Assembly: GCA_028865845.1 (NCBI GenBank)
Contig: JAGWJK010000266.1
Location: 1 to 6,370 of the forward strand
From: Rhizobiaceae bacterium
GTDB taxonomy: Bacteria > Pseudomonadota > Alphaproteobacteria > Rhizobiales > Rhizobiaceae
Length of the DNA stretch: 6,370 nucleotides
Direction: 5' to 3'
The notes under the pieces were generated by a model. The model searched no databases. It was not told the DNA's origin and was given only the letters and a program-made list of their open reading frames with translations. Of this stretch, positions 6,137-6,370 are shown piece after piece (within the stretch, counting starts at the first letter, position 1; each line of letters begins with the position of its first letter). Both the position numbers and the translations under genes were made by a program.

Positions 6137-6370
6137 TCAAACGTAACGATTGACGATGTTTTCGAGCAGTTCCTGCTTGCCGGACTTCGGCTGCGGGTTG
6201 ATGTCCTTGGCCTCGACCCACTCGGCGATCTGCTCGAGCGAGTATTCGCCGCGGGCGAGCTTCTGGCCTTCGGACGAATCCCAGCCGGCGTAGCGGGCGT
6301 CGAGCGGACCGGACAGAGCCTTGTCCTCGATCATCTTGGCAGCAGCCTTGAGACCGCGAGCGCAGGCATC
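6137..6370 (-). CDS. xylA: Xylose isomerase, C-terminal part
   Basis: The frame is open from the right edge to TGA at 6137-6139, giving the last 77 residues; the catalytic TIM barrel and start are outside the window. The visible tail ([17 protein letters not shown] at the edge, then [20 protein letters not shown], ending [15 protein letters not shown]) matches the remembered C-terminus of bacterial XylA, for example the E. coli pattern RYAGWNSELGQ and SGRQEQLENLVNHY. The enzyme converts D-xylose to D-xylulose in the cytoplasm, and this C-terminal extension contributes to tetramer contacts. In many bacteria xylB (xylulokinase) is adjacent, here presumably off the window. It converges on the regulator/VOC pair and ends just before a hairpin. 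No LacI-type operator is visible in its in-window part. The internal ATG at 6334 is not a start. Confidence 0.95.
   Translation of the reverse strand, partial: DACARGLKAAAKMIEDKALSGPLDARYAGWDSSEGQKLARGEYSLEQIAEWVEAKDINPQPKSGKQELLENIVNRYV

Noticed and set aside
1..6370. Search for CRISPR arrays, tRNA/rRNA genes, transposases and phage genes
   Set aside because: No spaced repeat array, cloverleaf, rRNA-like stretch or mobile-element protein was recognised on either strand.

Overview
The base composition (high GC), the gene families and the intergenic repeat type suggest an alphaproteobacterium of the Rhizobium/Agrobacterium group. This is inferred from sequence character and remembered family resemblance; no search was run. 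The window is a sugar uptake and catabolism locus made of known protein families. I found no evidence of an undescribed system. The least ordinary parts are the regulatory DNA and the intergenic repeats.

Layout. Minus strand, 549 to the left edge: the first 183 codons of a xylose-isomerase-like TIM-barrel protein (sugar phosphate isomerase/epimerase family), with a LacI-type operator just upstream at 575-590. Then 550-917 has no gene: it holds that operator and putative promoter, a GC-rich dyad (688-738), a 104-bp rhizobial-type palindromic repeat (759-862) and the terminator of the next operon (869-890). From 4527 down to 918 on the minus strand lies a complete CUT2-type (ribose/xylose/galactose class) ABC importer in the order tandem ATPase, permease, periplasmic binding protein. 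On the plus strand, diverging from the importer, are a LacI-family regulator (4693-5718) and, 12 bp behind it, a small VOC/glyoxalase-fold protein (5731-6087). Converging on these from the right edge is the C-terminal end of xylA (xylose isomerase, minus strand), separated from the VOC gene by a perfect hairpin that may terminate both.

How the parts fit. The 165-bp divergent region between importer and regulator carries two nearly identical LacI-type operators with centres exactly 21 bp apart, followed by a third, different dyad another 21 bp on. The single operator before the TIM-barrel gene matches these in 12 of 14 positions. The simplest reading is that the local LacI-family protein represses the importer, probably itself, and the TIM-barrel enzyme gene, and is released by a sugar or its derivative. 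The nearby xylA makes a pentose such as xylose one candidate substrate, but no operator is visible near the visible part of xylA and the substrate cannot be read from the sequence.
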